A stretch of 50,928 nucleotides of DNA from Prolixibacteraceae bacterium (GCA_027858715.1 JAQICD010000159.1:1-50928), one strand, 5' to 3'. Shown: positions 7,946-17,072, numbered from the stretch's first letter. Program-made: numbers and translations. The notes: a model not told the origin generated them from the letters alone.

Positions 7946-9289
7946 CTAATAATCGTAACTTTTCTTTTCATCTTCAATGGCATTCATTACACATCTGAAA
8001 CCAATAAAACTGGTTGCGGTATCCTGGTATTCATAATCTCGGGAAGAAACCTCCAGATAATGAGCTACATCTTTCCATGAACCGCCTCTGATAACTTTTC
8101 GTTTTAATGCCGATGGGTCACCGGGCGCAGCATTGTATTGAAATTCGGGGTTGAGGTCATGAATCATTTCATAACCTAATTCGTCGTATGCGGTGCTAGT
8201 CCATTCCGAAACGTTGCCGGCCATGTCGTACAGCCCATAGTCGTTTGGCGGATAGTATGCTACCCTGATGGTTTTAGATGAATATTTATTATCAGCAATG
8301 TAGTTGCCTCTTTTGGGTTTAAAATTGGCCATGTAGCATCCCTCCTGGTTGGCAGTGTAATAACTTCCCCAAGGATATTTTGCTCCCATTCGGCCACCTC
8401 GTGCAGCATATTCCCATTCTACTTCGGTTGGTAATCGGTAATCGTGAATGGGAAGAATACTATGAGCTGCGAGAAAGATTTTTTTGTATTCTGTGCGCCA
8501 GTGACAAAATGCATTAGCCTGTTCCCAAGTAACCCCTACAACCGGATAGTTTTTGAAAGCAGGATGATAAAAATATTTTTGAGTCCATGGTTCGTTGAAC
8601 GAATAGGTAAAGTCTCTAACCCATACCAGGGTGTCGGGATATACCGGAATAGATTTTTTTACCAGGAAATCGAGCCTACTGCTTATATTTCCGTTATACG
8701 ACTGAGTTTCGTAATTGTAACTGTTGGCTTTTTTGGCTGCTTTCTGCAAATCGATATAGGAGTATGTGTATAAAATATGACGGTAATCAATTTCTTTTTT
8801 ATCGTATATCCGTTCGTCGCCCTGATAATAGAGAGGTTGAATGGCTTCTTGAACGTCTATCCTGTCGTCAGTCCATATTTGGCTGATTTTTAAACGATCG
8901 ACAACCGGTGGGGCAATTATCTGGTTGTCTTCTCCTTTTTTCATGTAATATTCAATGCCGGCTTTGAAAGTAAGACTGGCAGCTACCGAATCTCTTATCC
9001 AATTAATATATTCCCGGTATTCGTCGTTAGTGATTTCTGTGTCATCAATCCAGAACGAATTTACAGATACATTTTTAATCGGCTGTAACTGACTTATGAC
9101 TGATTCGTCGTTCATGCCCAGTTTAAACGATCCTTCTTTTATGTACGACATGCCATACGGTATGGGTTCGAACCATTGAGGTCGCGCTTTTCCCCGCAAA
9201 TCATGTATTGCTGTTTCTTTTTTGCAACCCGATAGCAGCAGTGTCATTAGAATTATTACTAAAGAATATGTTTTTATGATTTTGTACAC
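7946..9289 (-). CDS. Second PorK/GldK-like lipoprotein (SUMF1 fold)
   Basis: A 447-residue lipoprotein (signal LLLSGC, Cys22) that matches the PorK at 13177-14478 nearly end to end: WFEPIPYGM, FWIDDTEITNDEYR, the YPDTLVWVRDFTYSFNEP segment, YPVVGVTWEQANAFCHWR, YRLPTEVEWEYAARGG, DMAGNVSEWTSTAYD and RKVIRGGSWKD. The fold is that of formylglycine-generating enzymes, but in PorK/GldK it is structural, forming the periplasmic ring with PorN beneath the outer membrane. This copy lies beyond the operon terminator at 9459-9493, so it must be transcribed on its own. It could form an alternative ring or fill the role of GldJ, a GldK relative in gliding flavobacteria; sequence alone does not decide. Confidence 0.85.
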   Translation of the reverse strand: MYKIIKTYSLVIILMTLLLSGCKKETAIHDLRGKARPQWFEPIPYGMSYIKEGSFKLGMNDESVISQLQPIKNVSVNSFWIDDTEITNDEYREYINWIRDSVAASLTFKAGIEYYMKKGEDNQIIAPPVVDRLKISQIWTDDRIDVQEAIQPLYYQGDERIYDKKEIDYRHILYTYSYIDLQKAAKKANSYNYETQSYNGNISSRLDFLVKKSIPVYPDTLVWVRDFTYSFNEPWTQKYFYHPAFKNYPVVGVTWEQANAFCHWRTEYKKIFLAAHSILPIHDYRLPTEVEWEYAARGGRMGAKYPWGSYYTANQEGCYMANFKPKRGNYIADNKYSSKTIRVAYYPPNDYGLYDMAGNVSEWTSTAYDELGYEMIHDLNPEFQYNAAPGDPSALKRKVIRGGSWKDVAHYLEVSSRDYEYQDTATSFIGFRCVMNAIEDEKKSYDY

Positions 9290-9349
9290 AAAAGTTGATT
9301 TGTATGATAACGACGAATTGCTTGATTAATTGTTATATTTATACAAGTA

Positions 9350-9417
9350 TGATCAGCCATTTGGCAGATCATGAATGCACATAATTAAAATGTGCGAATT
9401 CACCATGAAATTGGTGT
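9350..9417. repeat. Three consecutive short inverted repeats upstream of the second PorK gene
   Basis: TGATCAGCC / GGCAGATCA (9350-9358 and 9363-9371, one mismatch), then GCACAT / ATGTGC (about 9377-9395), then CACCA / TGGTG (about 9400-9415). They lie 60-125 bases before the start of the 7946-9289 gene, between it and the porN terminator. They could be operators or a small structured RNA leader. Confidence 0.4.
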
Positions 9418-9458
9418 ATGCTATGAATTGCCTTTTAAAAATTTAAATTAAAAGAATT

Positions 9459-9493
9459 AAAAGCCCTATGGTACATTACCATAAGGCTTTTTT
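9459..9493 (-). terminator. Intrinsic terminator ending the porKLMN operon
   Basis: AAAAGCCCTATGGT (9459-9472) pairs with ACCATAAGGCTTTT (9478-9491) around a 5-base loop. The only irregular position is a G-U pair in the minus-strand RNA (a C-A mismatch on the plus strand), so it fits the minus strand, 23 bases after the porN stop. Confidence 0.8.
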
Positions 9494-9515
9494 ATGAAGT
9501 TGGTTTATATACAAA

Positions 9516-10385
9516 TTAATTTTCCCATAAATCTTGTTCTTTGTTAAATATCTCTTGTTTTATACGTTCAGATTCCAGTTGAGCTTCATAACCTATAACA
9601 TAATCTGTTATCATACGATCGTTATAAACATTGGCTTCCTGTACAAAATATGATCTGAAATATCGATAAACAAATATATCGTCAAATGAGTTTGACGCAT
9701 TGCTGTCGATAAGATTATATACAGGCACTGTAGATAAGTACGGGCGAGCATCGGGGTAATAAACCCAGAACATGCGCTGCCTTCGTTGCGTTCCGTTGAA
9801 AGTATATTCTCGAATGGGACATATCCCAATAATTTCTGATTGTAGCTTCGAGTTCTTTTTGTCGAAATACCACACTTCTTTAATTAATATTTGTTTGATC
9901 TCTTCCGGTCTCCAGCGAATTGTAACTAAAGAATCGCGTGTTACACCAGGTCGAATGGTAATCGGTATAATTTCTTGGCGACTACCAATATCTCTTATTT
10001 CATCGACATTCAAAATGATATTATTCGGGTCGAATTCGAACTCATTATTGTTTATAGGCACTCTAAATGCTGTGTAGTGGTTATTTTCAATACCACTCAT
10101 GATTGTATTAATCAGACTCTTGCGCCCATGTATGGTGTCGGTTGGATAATACAGAGGAAGGTTCATTTTTTCACGCAAATCGATAATCTCCCATGTAACT
10201 TCCGACCACATTACATCTGCTTCGCGAACAAATGGATATTTCACATATTTGCGATTTGTAAAATCGTTTTGCTGTTCATGGGCATCGTAAAACGGCCCAT
10301 ATTTTTCAGTAAAACGGACGCCTTCTTGTGCATTAAGCACAACTGGCAGCATGAGTAAGATTGTAATTTTTATTATAGCTTTCAT
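9516..10385 (-). CDS. porN: PorN/GldN, type IX secretion ring protein
   Basis: A 289-residue periplasmic protein with a cleavable signal peptide (IITILLMLPVVLNAQ). The start at 10385 (MKAIIKIT) is chosen over 10403 because it gives a normal signal peptide. PorN-type features are RWRPEEIKQILIKEVWYFDKK near the middle, IGICPIREY, and the C-terminal FWVYYPDARPYL and FDDIFVYRYFRSY segments. PorN binds PorK to form the large ring under the outer membrane and contacts the periplasmic part of PorM. It is the last gene of the porK-L-M-N set, 22 bases after porM, with a terminator following. Confidence 0.92.
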   Translation of the reverse strand: MKAIIKITILLMLPVVLNAQEGVRFTEKYGPFYDAHEQQNDFTNRKYVKYPFVREADVMWSEVTWEIIDLREKMNLPLYYPTDTIHGRKSLINTIMSGIENNHYTAFRVPINNNEFEFDPNNIILNVDEIRDIGSRQEIIPITIRPGVTRDSLVTIRWRPEEIKQILIKEVWYFDKKNSKLQSEIIGICPIREYTFNGTQRRQRMFWVYYPDARPYLSTVPVYNLIDSNASNSFDDIFVYRYFRSYFVQEANVYNDRMITDYVIGYEAQLESERIKQEIFNKEQDLWEN

Positions 10386-10407
10386 ACCAATTGGTTTTAG
10401 CAAATTC

Positions 10408-12048
10408 TTATTGTACTCTTAATACTATAGGTGATAGCTGACGTTCCTGATCATCTTCAGCATTTCTTATTTTGGCTCTAATATTCTCGATTGACACCCT
10501 ATCTCCAGCCCCTAAACTATTGAGTAGTCTGCGTTGCTCTGCAGAAAAATATTCAGAATTGGAATGCAGGGTTGTGGTTAAACCGCCCGACGAAGGAACT
10601 GTAAGGTCAAATCCTGTAATTTCATAATCGAGATCGAAATCGAAATCTTCAAGTTCTGCAAAAACACCATTTTGCAATACAAGCCTTTCGCGGCTAATGT
10701 TTCCTGAGGTCATCCCGGCAAGTTTTGCAATCGGTGCAGGTACACGCTTAACCCTGAATATCATTTCCCCCATTTCTTTCAACTCGCCGTTTAATTCAGC
10801 ATTCACAATTATTCTGGTATTTGTACCTTCGTAATCCAACTCTTCGGGTTGCACAATCCAGTTTCCTTCTGATAAAGATTCATCTTTATAAATAGTACCA
10901 TTTGTACAGATTGGAGTGATATTATTAAGAGGCACACCAGGGACCGAGATGCTCACAGGGTTTTGAAGGTCTTTGTATAATACATTCATTTTTGTAGGCG
11001 ACACTGTAACAGCAGGTCTGGCTACCTGGAAGTCCAATGAAAAGGGTTTGGTTCCGTAACCTTCACCATCAGGATTTTGATAACGGATAACTCCTTTATA
11101 TGAATATTCACCAGTTTCATTAGGTTTAATGCTAAAAATAGCATCACCATCTTCAACGGGGAGAGGTTTGTTTTGTCCGTCCATGAAAACTTCAAGCTGC
11201 TGGGTACTATCTTCGGCCGACAAAAATATGCGTGCTTTATATTCCTGTCCCTGAAAAATATAAGTTGCTTCGGGTATAACCGTAGCTTTTAATCCTGTAA
11301 ATTTAAAAGAAGAAGCATCTATTTGATTATATAAGTGACGCAATATGGCCGATTCTGCATTGCGCACATCAATTTGAAGTTTAGATAACAGTGTAATGGC
11401 CGCAACAACCGGTGTTGATTCAAAATTTTGTTGTACCCATGTACGATATGATGATCCTTTTTCTGTTTCGTCTTTCTCGGGATCATCTACATCCAAAGAT
11501 GAATTTAAAGTTTCAAGCAGTTGCGGATGATGGTCAACCAGCAATGCCATTTCTTCTTTATATTGGTTAATTTCTTCTTGTAATCTTTGACCTTGCCCCC
11601 TGGTTAGCATCACTTCAGGGCTGGCGTTAAGATCATCCTGACGTTCAATTATTAATGTGTCGTTGCTATTTGTAGCTATAAAAGAAAATAAAGGATTTAT
11701 TTTTTCGTCAATCTCTTTATGCTCAGCTCCTGAAGCATCGGCCAGCATTTCTTTAGTAAAAATGATGTATCTGATCAGTGAGTCACTTTTTAAGTGAGCC
11801 TCATGAGCCATATCCCGCCATTTTTCAACTTTTCCCTGGTTAAGTTCGTAATCTCTGTTGAAATCACCAATGAGAGTTTTGTTTTTGTCTGAAAAACTCA
11901 TATATGTTTTCATCAAGCTTGAGTCAACAATCTTGAAGGCATACAGGGTTTCTGCTGCAACATTTAGCGCTAACATAGCTGTCAGCACCAAGTACATCAT
12001 ATTAATCATTTTCTGCCGGGGAGTTTCCGGACAATTTTTCGTTCCCAT
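10408..12048 (-). CDS. porM: PorM/GldM, type IX secretion motor and shaft protein
   Basis: 546 residues, a little longer than the known PorM and GldM (about 515). The N-terminus (MGTKNCPETPRQKMINMMYL, then LVLTAMLALNVAA) is one membrane helix, preceded by a conserved Arg (R11) that in GldM pairs with the glutamate of GldL. The rest is periplasmic: a helical first domain (about 40-225) and three beta-sandwich domains reaching to a C-terminal end that contacts PorN. Together with PorL it turns the proton-motive force into movement for secretion. It lies 16 bases after porL. Confidence 0.95.
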   Translation of the reverse strand: MGTKNCPETPRQKMINMMYLVLTAMLALNVAAETLYAFKIVDSSLMKTYMSFSDKNKTLIGDFNRDYELNQGKVEKWRDMAHEAHLKSDSLIRYIIFTKEMLADASGAEHKEIDEKINPLFSFIATNSNDTLIIERQDDLNASPEVMLTRGQGQRLQEEINQYKEEMALLVDHHPQLLETLNSSLDVDDPEKDETEKGSSYRTWVQQNFESTPVVAAITLLSKLQIDVRNAESAILRHLYNQIDASSFKFTGLKATVIPEATYIFQGQEYKARIFLSAEDSTQQLEVFMDGQNKPLPVEDGDAIFSIKPNETGEYSYKGVIRYQNPDGEGYGTKPFSLDFQVARPAVTVSPTKMNVLYKDLQNPVSISVPGVPLNNITPICTNGTIYKDESLSEGNWIVQPEELDYEGTNTRIIVNAELNGELKEMGEMIFRVKRVPAPIAKLAGMTSGNISRERLVLQNGVFAELEDFDFDLDYEITGFDLTVPSSGGLTTTLHSNSEYFSAEQRRLLNSLGAGDRVSIENIRAKIRNAEDDQERQLSPIVLRVQ

Positions 12049-12064
12049 ATGCTACGTTCCTGCT

Positions 12065-13123
12065 TTAGCTTTTGCTGTTTAATGCACCCAGCATTCTACC
12101 ATAGATAGAATTCAACTCCTGAATGTTTTTATTTATTTCTTTAGTGTTTTCAGTAAATTTATTGGTTTCCTCTATTGATTCTCCAATTAATTTTCCAATT
12201 TTTTCGACACCTTTAGAATAGTTGTTTACCATTTCGTCAACCTTTCCAGCACCTTTAAGGTGCAACTCATAAGCTGTATTTATTGCAGCCATGTTTTTGT
12301 TGAGTTTGTCGAGATTTGTAGTATAATTTCCGGTTTCTTTTTCAAGGCCTTTAAAGCCATGTGTTAACGATTTGGTAACCGATTTATAAGAAGTATCCAA
12401 TTCACCTGATGATTTTTTGATGCTTTCGGAAAATTCTCTGCTTGCTTGTTCCATTGTTTTTGCAGAGTTTTCTGATTTTTCGGTAAACATATTAGAAGTG
12501 TTTCCAAGCGTTGTGGAAAAATCGCTAACTGTTTCGGCGGCCTTTTGGTATGAGCTTGAAATGCCTTCTGCACTTTTCTTCATTGATGAAGACACTTCTT
12601 TATTTGCATCAACAACAGCACCTATTGACGCAGATGCTTCGCTGAGATTTCTTACAAATTGTTCGGTGGCAACTGTTGAGTCAGAGAGATTCTTCAAGCC
12701 TTTTGCGGTTTCTGACAGACTTCGGAAGCTTTCGTTAAGGCTTTCTAATTCGTTTGATGAAATATTAGGAACCGAAGAATTGCCGATATTTTGTGCATCT
12801 CCATTCGCTATTCCATTGCTGAAAAAGTTAGAGTGCAGCTGATCTTGTTTTTCGTATCGTTGTTTGTCACGCTCACCTTCTTCACCTGTCCTAAGTTGTG
12901 GATATATTACTTTCCAATCGGGTAATTCTTGTAGAGGTTCAAAAGCTGAGACAAAAAATATGATTGCTTCAATTGATAATCCCACTCCTAAAAAAACACT
13001 TGCATACGGAAGGTGTTCAAGTTTAAATAAAGCTCCAATTAGCACCACCGACGCTCCCCAACTATAGATATAGTTTTGCATGAGCTTCCAACGTTTCGAA
13101 TGCAAAAAATCTCCAATGTTCAT
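12065..13123 (-). CDS. porL: PorL/GldL, type IX secretion inner-membrane motor protein
   Basis: A 352-residue protein with two N-terminal membrane helices (YIYSWGASVVLIGALFKL and YASVFLGVGLSIEAIIFFVSAF). Glu52 in the second helix sits where the essential proton-path glutamate of GldL lies. The LPDWKVIYPQL motif follows, then a long cytoplasmic region rich in Ser, Asn and Glu with heptad-like patterns, ending in a coiled coil (NKNIQELNSIYGRML). PorL forms the pentameric stator around PorM. It is 53 bases after porK. Confidence 0.95.
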   Translation of the reverse strand: MNIGDFLHSKRWKLMQNYIYSWGASVVLIGALFKLEHLPYASVFLGVGLSIEAIIFFVSAFEPLQELPDWKVIYPQLRTGEEGERDKQRYEKQDQLHSNFFSNGIANGDAQNIGNSSVPNISSNELESLNESFRSLSETAKGLKNLSDSTVATEQFVRNLSEASASIGAVVDANKEVSSSMKKSAEGISSSYQKAAETVSDFSTTLGNTSNMFTEKSENSAKTMEQASREFSESIKKSSGELDTSYKSVTKSLTHGFKGLEKETGNYTTNLDKLNKNMAAINTAYELHLKGAGKVDEMVNNYSKGVEKIGKLIGESIEETNKFTENTKEINKNIQELNSIYGRMLGALNSKS

Positions 13124-13176
13124 CTTTTTATAATTTTACAAAGTCTTTTTCAACTCTTTATGTTTATTACTAATTC

Positions 13177-14478
13177 CTAAAACTCATTACCAAAAGAAGG
13201 TCTTACACATCTGAAACCGATAAAAGATGTTGCAGTATCCTGATACTCGTAAGTACGTGTTGATACTTGAATGTAAAAACCTACGTCTTTCCACGATCCA
13301 CCTCTGATTACTTTGCGTTTCATCGCAGGCGGGTCATCGTCTTTTGCATTGTATTTAAAATCAGGATTAAGTTCGTTTACCATGCCCGGGGCTAAATCGT
13401 CGTAAGCTGTGCTTGTCCATTCTGCAACGTTTCCGGCCATGTCGTATAAACCAAAATCGTTTGGTGGGTATTCCGCTACTTTCATTGTTGCCAATCCACC
13501 ATCTTCGCTATAATTTCCCCTCATAGGTTTATAGTTTGCCATAAATTCACCCATTTGATTTCGCGAATAATAACCACCCCATGGGTACATGGCATTTTGT
13601 AAGCCACCGCGTGCAGCGTATTCCCATTCATATTCAGTTGGCAAACGATAATCCATTACAGTTGCATTTCCAACTCTGGCAAAATATTCATTTTGTCTTT
13701 GTGTGCGCCATTGGCAAAATGCTTTGGCTTGTTTCCATGTAACACCTACAACAGGATAGTTATCGAAACCAGGATGCCAATAATATTTACTTGTACGCGG
13801 TTCGTTGTATGAGTATGTAAAATCGCGTATCCAAACCAGGGTGTCGGGATATACGTGCGTTCTTTCGCGAACTATAAAGTCAGAACGGTCGGTGATACCA
13901 CCACCGTAACTTTGCTCTTCGTAATTGTACATATTAGCCCTACGTGCGGCTTTTTGTAAATCAATCCATGAGTAGTCATAAAATAGCTTTCGAGTATCTA
14001 ATTCCCGGTTGCCATAAAATCGTTCATTAGCCGGAATATAAATATCTTCGAGAGCCAGTGTGTCGCCCCATTCGATTGGCTCTTCCCAGTTTAAACCGAT
14101 ATAATTACCGTCAATATCGAGATTGGCATAATATTGAGCATTTGGATTTGAGCTGTTGTACAGTAGTTTACGAGCAATTGAATCGCGAACCCAACTGGTA
14201 AATTGCCTGTACTCGTTATTTGTAATTTCGGTGTCATCCATCCAGAAGGCATCAACATTGATACTTCGTGTGGGAGTGATATTGCTGGTTGGGTCTTCAT
14301 CACTGGGGCCAATTCGGATGGCACCTCTTTTTACAAATGCCATGCCATATGGAACCGGTTCAAACCAAGAACCACGTGATTGTGTTGCTCCTGTAAGCTC
14401 GCCGCTTTCTCCCGATTGCGAACAACTGGCGAAGAATACGATGGCAGCCAATGCAAAGATTAATGTATAGTTTTTCAT
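13177..14478 (-). CDS. porK: PorK/GldK, type IX secretion lipoprotein
   Basis: 433 residues from the start at 14478 (MKNYTLIFALAAIVFFASC), which gives a proper lipoprotein signal with lipidation Cys19; an ATG at 14616 would add 46 residues of unlikely N-terminal sequence. The SUMF1-like domain runs from WFEPVPYGM to the C-terminus with FWMDDTEITNNEYR, YPVVGVTWKQAKAFCQWR, YRLPTEYEWEYAARGG, DMAGNVAEWTSTAYD and RKVIRGGSWKD. The enzymes of the fold need a reactive cysteine pair that is not evident here, so the role is structural: the outer-membrane-anchored ring with PorN. First gene of the porK-L-M-N set. Confidence 0.94.
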   Translation of the reverse strand: MKNYTLIFALAAIVFFASCSQSGESGELTGATQSRGSWFEPVPYGMAFVKRGAIRIGPSDEDPTSNITPTRSINVDAFWMDDTEITNNEYRQFTSWVRDSIARKLLYNSSNPNAQYYANLDIDGNYIGLNWEEPIEWGDTLALEDIYIPANERFYGNRELDTRKLFYDYSWIDLQKAARRANMYNYEEQSYGGGITDRSDFIVRERTHVYPDTLVWIRDFTYSYNEPRTSKYYWHPGFDNYPVVGVTWKQAKAFCQWRTQRQNEYFARVGNATVMDYRLPTEYEWEYAARGGLQNAMYPWGGYYSRNQMGEFMANYKPMRGNYSEDGGLATMKVAEYPPNDFGLYDMAGNVAEWTSTAYDDLAPGMVNELNPDFKYNAKDDDPPAMKRKVIRGGSWKDVGFYIQVSTRTYEYQDTATSFIGFRCVRPSFGNEF

Positions 14479-14633
14479 TGGTAAAGATTTTTTTTCAGAA
14501 TATAAAAGCTGTCTGCGCTTAAAGCAGATAACTTCATTGGTTCGGTTAAAATCGCTGGTGTTTTGTAACCTTTCTATATTATTTTTTTTCGTTGTGTTCA
14601 AGCGCGATTGATCCATATTGTTTTTTTTAGATC

Positions 14634-15611
14634 TTATAAATATCTTATGCTTTTATATCGCTGGTCTCTTTTTGTTTCAATATTAAAAGAGTATGATACC
14701 ATAATCTCGTGTGATGTTGGTGCTAAAGTTATGATACTTGTGTTAATATCCAGCATATAACTAATTTTTAAACCATTGAACAACTCTACGCCGCCCAAAA
14801 AGTTAAATGCTTGAAAATTACGGGGCGAAACGCGCAAGCCAAAACCAGCCCAGTACTTATCTTTAAAATATGTTGTGCCATTTACATCAAGCGTGTAAGA
14901 GGCAAGATCGCTTCTTAAAATAAACGATGGTTGCAGATCAAATAACGGATCTGGAAGCTCGATATTGTATGCACCGTTTAAATAGTAATGAGGAACATTA
15001 TATGATGAATTCCATTCTTCATTACTATTACTTCGGAATAAATGTTCCGAGCGGTTTAGGTTTGTGGCTGCAAGCCCCAGGTAGTAGTCGGTTGTTTCGT
15101 AATAAAATCCTAATCCTACTCCAAATGTGATGGTCGATAAATCGGAACCTATAGGTACAGTTGGATCAGAAGTTGCTTCAATCCAATAATCCCCTTCGCT
15201 TGGAGAGTTCCAGGTTGGATTTAAGGTAAAATTAGAAATGCGGAAAGAAATTCCTCCTCCGAACATCCCATTGGTCAACTGATGATGATATGCATATTTA
15301 GCATCAATCTCAACATTGTCGTAAAATCCAAGTCTGTCGCTTACTATTATCAAGCCTAAACCATTTTTCGCTCCCAGTATGTCAATAGGGGCTTCAACCC
15401 CAAAAACGGATGTTACCGGCTTGCCATCGCCGATACCTGCAAACATTGTCCGATTTAAAAACATGGCATTCACCGTGCTTTCGGAACCAACAAAACCGGG
15501 GTTAGCAACATGCCTTGTAAGCATATATGTACTATATATCGGTTCTTGTTGTGCTTTTGCTGCTAAATTAATTATTATTAATAAAATAAAAAAAGAAAAA
15601 TAGTATTTCAT
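14634..15611 (-). CDS. porP: PorP/SprF-family outer-membrane protein of type IX secretion
   Basis: 325 residues from the start at 15611 (MKYYFSFFILLIIINLAAKA, a clear signal peptide). The mature N-terminus QQEPIYSTYMLTRHVANPGFVGS with the following FGVEAPI is typical of PorP/SprF, and the remainder is a series of amphipathic strands, ending in an aromatic-rich region as expected for an outer-membrane barrel. PorP-type proteins connect the secretion motor with surface partners. It lies 155 bases upstream of porK on the same strand and has its own probable promoter at 15652-15709, so it may lead the whole porP-K-L-M-N unit. Confidence 0.92.
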   Translation of the reverse strand: MKYYFSFFILLIIINLAAKAQQEPIYSTYMLTRHVANPGFVGSESTVNAMFLNRTMFAGIGDGKPVTSVFGVEAPIDILGAKNGLGLIIVSDRLGFYDNVEIDAKYAYHHQLTNGMFGGGISFRISNFTLNPTWNSPSEGDYWIEATSDPTVPIGSDLSTITFGVGLGFYYETTDYYLGLAATNLNRSEHLFRSNSNEEWNSSYNVPHYYLNGAYNIELPDPLFDLQPSFILRSDLASYTLDVNGTTYFKDKYWAGFGLRVSPRNFQAFNFLGGVELFNGLKISYMLDINTSIITLAPTSHEIMVSYSFNIETKRDQRYKSIRYL

Positions 15612-15651
15612 AAAACCTTCTTCGCCTTTTAAATAAAGGATACGATGCGAA

Positions 15652-15709
15652 CAAAAATAAAACAATTAATTTTTTAATATCGTATTATTCAAAATAAATC
15701 GTATTATTC
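15652..15709 (-). promoter_or_regulatory. Probable porP promoter with a tandem 12-bp operator
   Basis: On the minus strand TATTTTTG (complement of 15652-15659) matches the -7 box, 40 bases before the porP start. Two perfect copies of ATCGTATTATTC (plus-strand reading) lie at 15679-15690 and 15698-15709, separated by 7 bases. The nearer copy covers the -33 position, where no TTTG is present, which suggests a regulator or alternative sigma factor in place of the normal -33 contact. Confidence 0.5.
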
Positions 15710-15716
15710 TTGTAAT

Positions 15717-16925
15717 TTATTTATTTAAACCTGGCAATGTCTTTTTGAAATTCATCCACCAACGTTCGGGTATTTCGTTGGTGCATGCATTTTTATAGTC
15801 CTTTTCAGTGCACGAAGCAACTATTGGTTCATTTGTTTCTGTGTTATTATTACCTGGTTTTATTTCAATCCACCATCGTTCCGTTTTGTAACTTTTATAA
15901 AAAACGATTGGAAAATCAATTTCGTCTATCTGTACTTCATATTTTTTGCAATTATCTAATGAGTTTTTGGGATATTCATGTTTTCTGTTCTGATATCCGT
16001 CAATATAGTACCATATCATTTGGGCAACTAATTTACTGGTTATTTTATTTTGATCAATAATATCGGACGGGTAATTTCCAAAGAAATGAAAAATCAGAGT
16101 TTTATCGCTAATACCGGCATATCTTGAAAGCTGGCAGGCTTCGTCGGCATGGAGGCCATTAGGTGAACCGTTCTTTTGCATAGGAGCATCCTGTATTCTT
16201 ATGGAAGATATGTTGAAGTTTACGATATCGCTATCGCGAAAAACAGGTTCAATGCATTTGATGTCTTTTCTGATAACACCTAGGCGATAATGTTCAAAAT
16301 ATTGATTGTTAAGATAGTTTATTTGTTTTGGGGTTGTAAAGTACGATTGGTAGGCGAGGCTTGTAATGTTGTATATGTGTGATCCATAGCTTGTTAAAAT
16401 ATTGTTCAGATAAAGTTTCTCATCCGGTTCGCTGCCCGGTGTATCTAAATTTACCTGAGAACAAATATCTGTAAGGTTAATATTTGTTTCAAATTGTTTT
16501 AACGACTTGGTTATTCCTTGTATTAAATGCATATTATCGCTTAAAACAACAATATTGATATTTAAATTGAATAGTATGGAGCATACTTCGTGTATGGCAA
16601 AAAGCATATCTGATAAGCTTGTGCCTGTTTTTAGATTTCCTAAATCGGCAATTTTCAATTGAGCATGATTTTTCTTTAAGTGGTAAAATTGCTCTCTGAT
16701 TTGCTGAGGTGTTGAATTTTTTCTTGTGTTGATGGGTTCTGTTTTGCCGGCAGTAAAAATTGCAACTTCAAAACGATCGGAAGGTAAAAGTGGATTTGTC
16801 AGGCTGTTAACGGCTATACCGTTTCCTATTGAATAAGAATCAGTAATGTAGGACGTGTCTGAAAAATCGTTTAATTCAACGGGGCTGAAATAATTTAATA
16901 ATTCCTTTATTTTATCACTAAACAT
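15717..16925 (-). CDS. Arginase-fold (ureohydrolase-like) protein lacking the metal-binding residues
   Basis: 402 residues from the start at 16925 (MFSDKIKELLNYFSP). The order of segments follows the arginase/formimidoylglutamase fold: an FEVAIFTAG-like first strand, KIADLGNL, LFNLNINIVVLSDNMHL where active members carry GGxH, then LTDICSQVNLD where DxHxD is expected, and NFNISSIRIQDAPMQKNGSPNGLHADEACQLSRYAG where SxDxDxxDP is expected. Each metal motif is altered, so it is very likely not an active hydrolase. Formimidoylglutamase-like genes next to topA and gldK occur in other Bacteroidota by my recollection, so the protein may have a role linked to type IX secretion. The C-terminus carries two Trp-Trp motifs (ERWWIE, ERWWMN). 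Confidence 0.75.
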   Translation of the reverse strand: MFSDKIKELLNYFSPVELNDFSDTSYITDSYSIGNGIAVNSLTNPLLPSDRFEVAIFTAGKTEPINTRKNSTPQQIREQFYHLKKNHAQLKIADLGNLKTGTSLSDMLFAIHEVCSILFNLNINIVVLSDNMHLIQGITKSLKQFETNINLTDICSQVNLDTPGSEPDEKLYLNNILTSYGSHIYNITSLAYQSYFTTPKQINYLNNQYFEHYRLGVIRKDIKCIEPVFRDSDIVNFNISSIRIQDAPMQKNGSPNGLHADEACQLSRYAGISDKTLIFHFFGNYPSDIIDQNKITSKLVAQMIWYYIDGYQNRKHEYPKNSLDNCKKYEVQIDEIDFPIVFYKSYKTERWWIEIKPGNNNTETNEPIVASCTEKDYKNACTNEIPERWWMNFKKTLPGLNK

Positions 16926-17072
16926 TTTTGAGTTTGAAAGTAACACTTTTCCTCAAAAAGACAAATTGTTTAGGTATGTCTTTTCGAGGCTTGAATATAA
17001 ATGTTATGCTATAAGCTGTTTTGTAAAATGCTTCCAAAAACAAAATTTAAACAGTTTCTGTGTTTTTTTAGC

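Noticed and set aside
7946..9289. Sulfatase-activating (formylglycine-generating) enzyme call for the SUMF1-like proteins
   Set aside because: The catalytic cysteine pair is not evident, and the PorK-type motifs and location explain the fold better. The same holds for the gene at 13177-14478.
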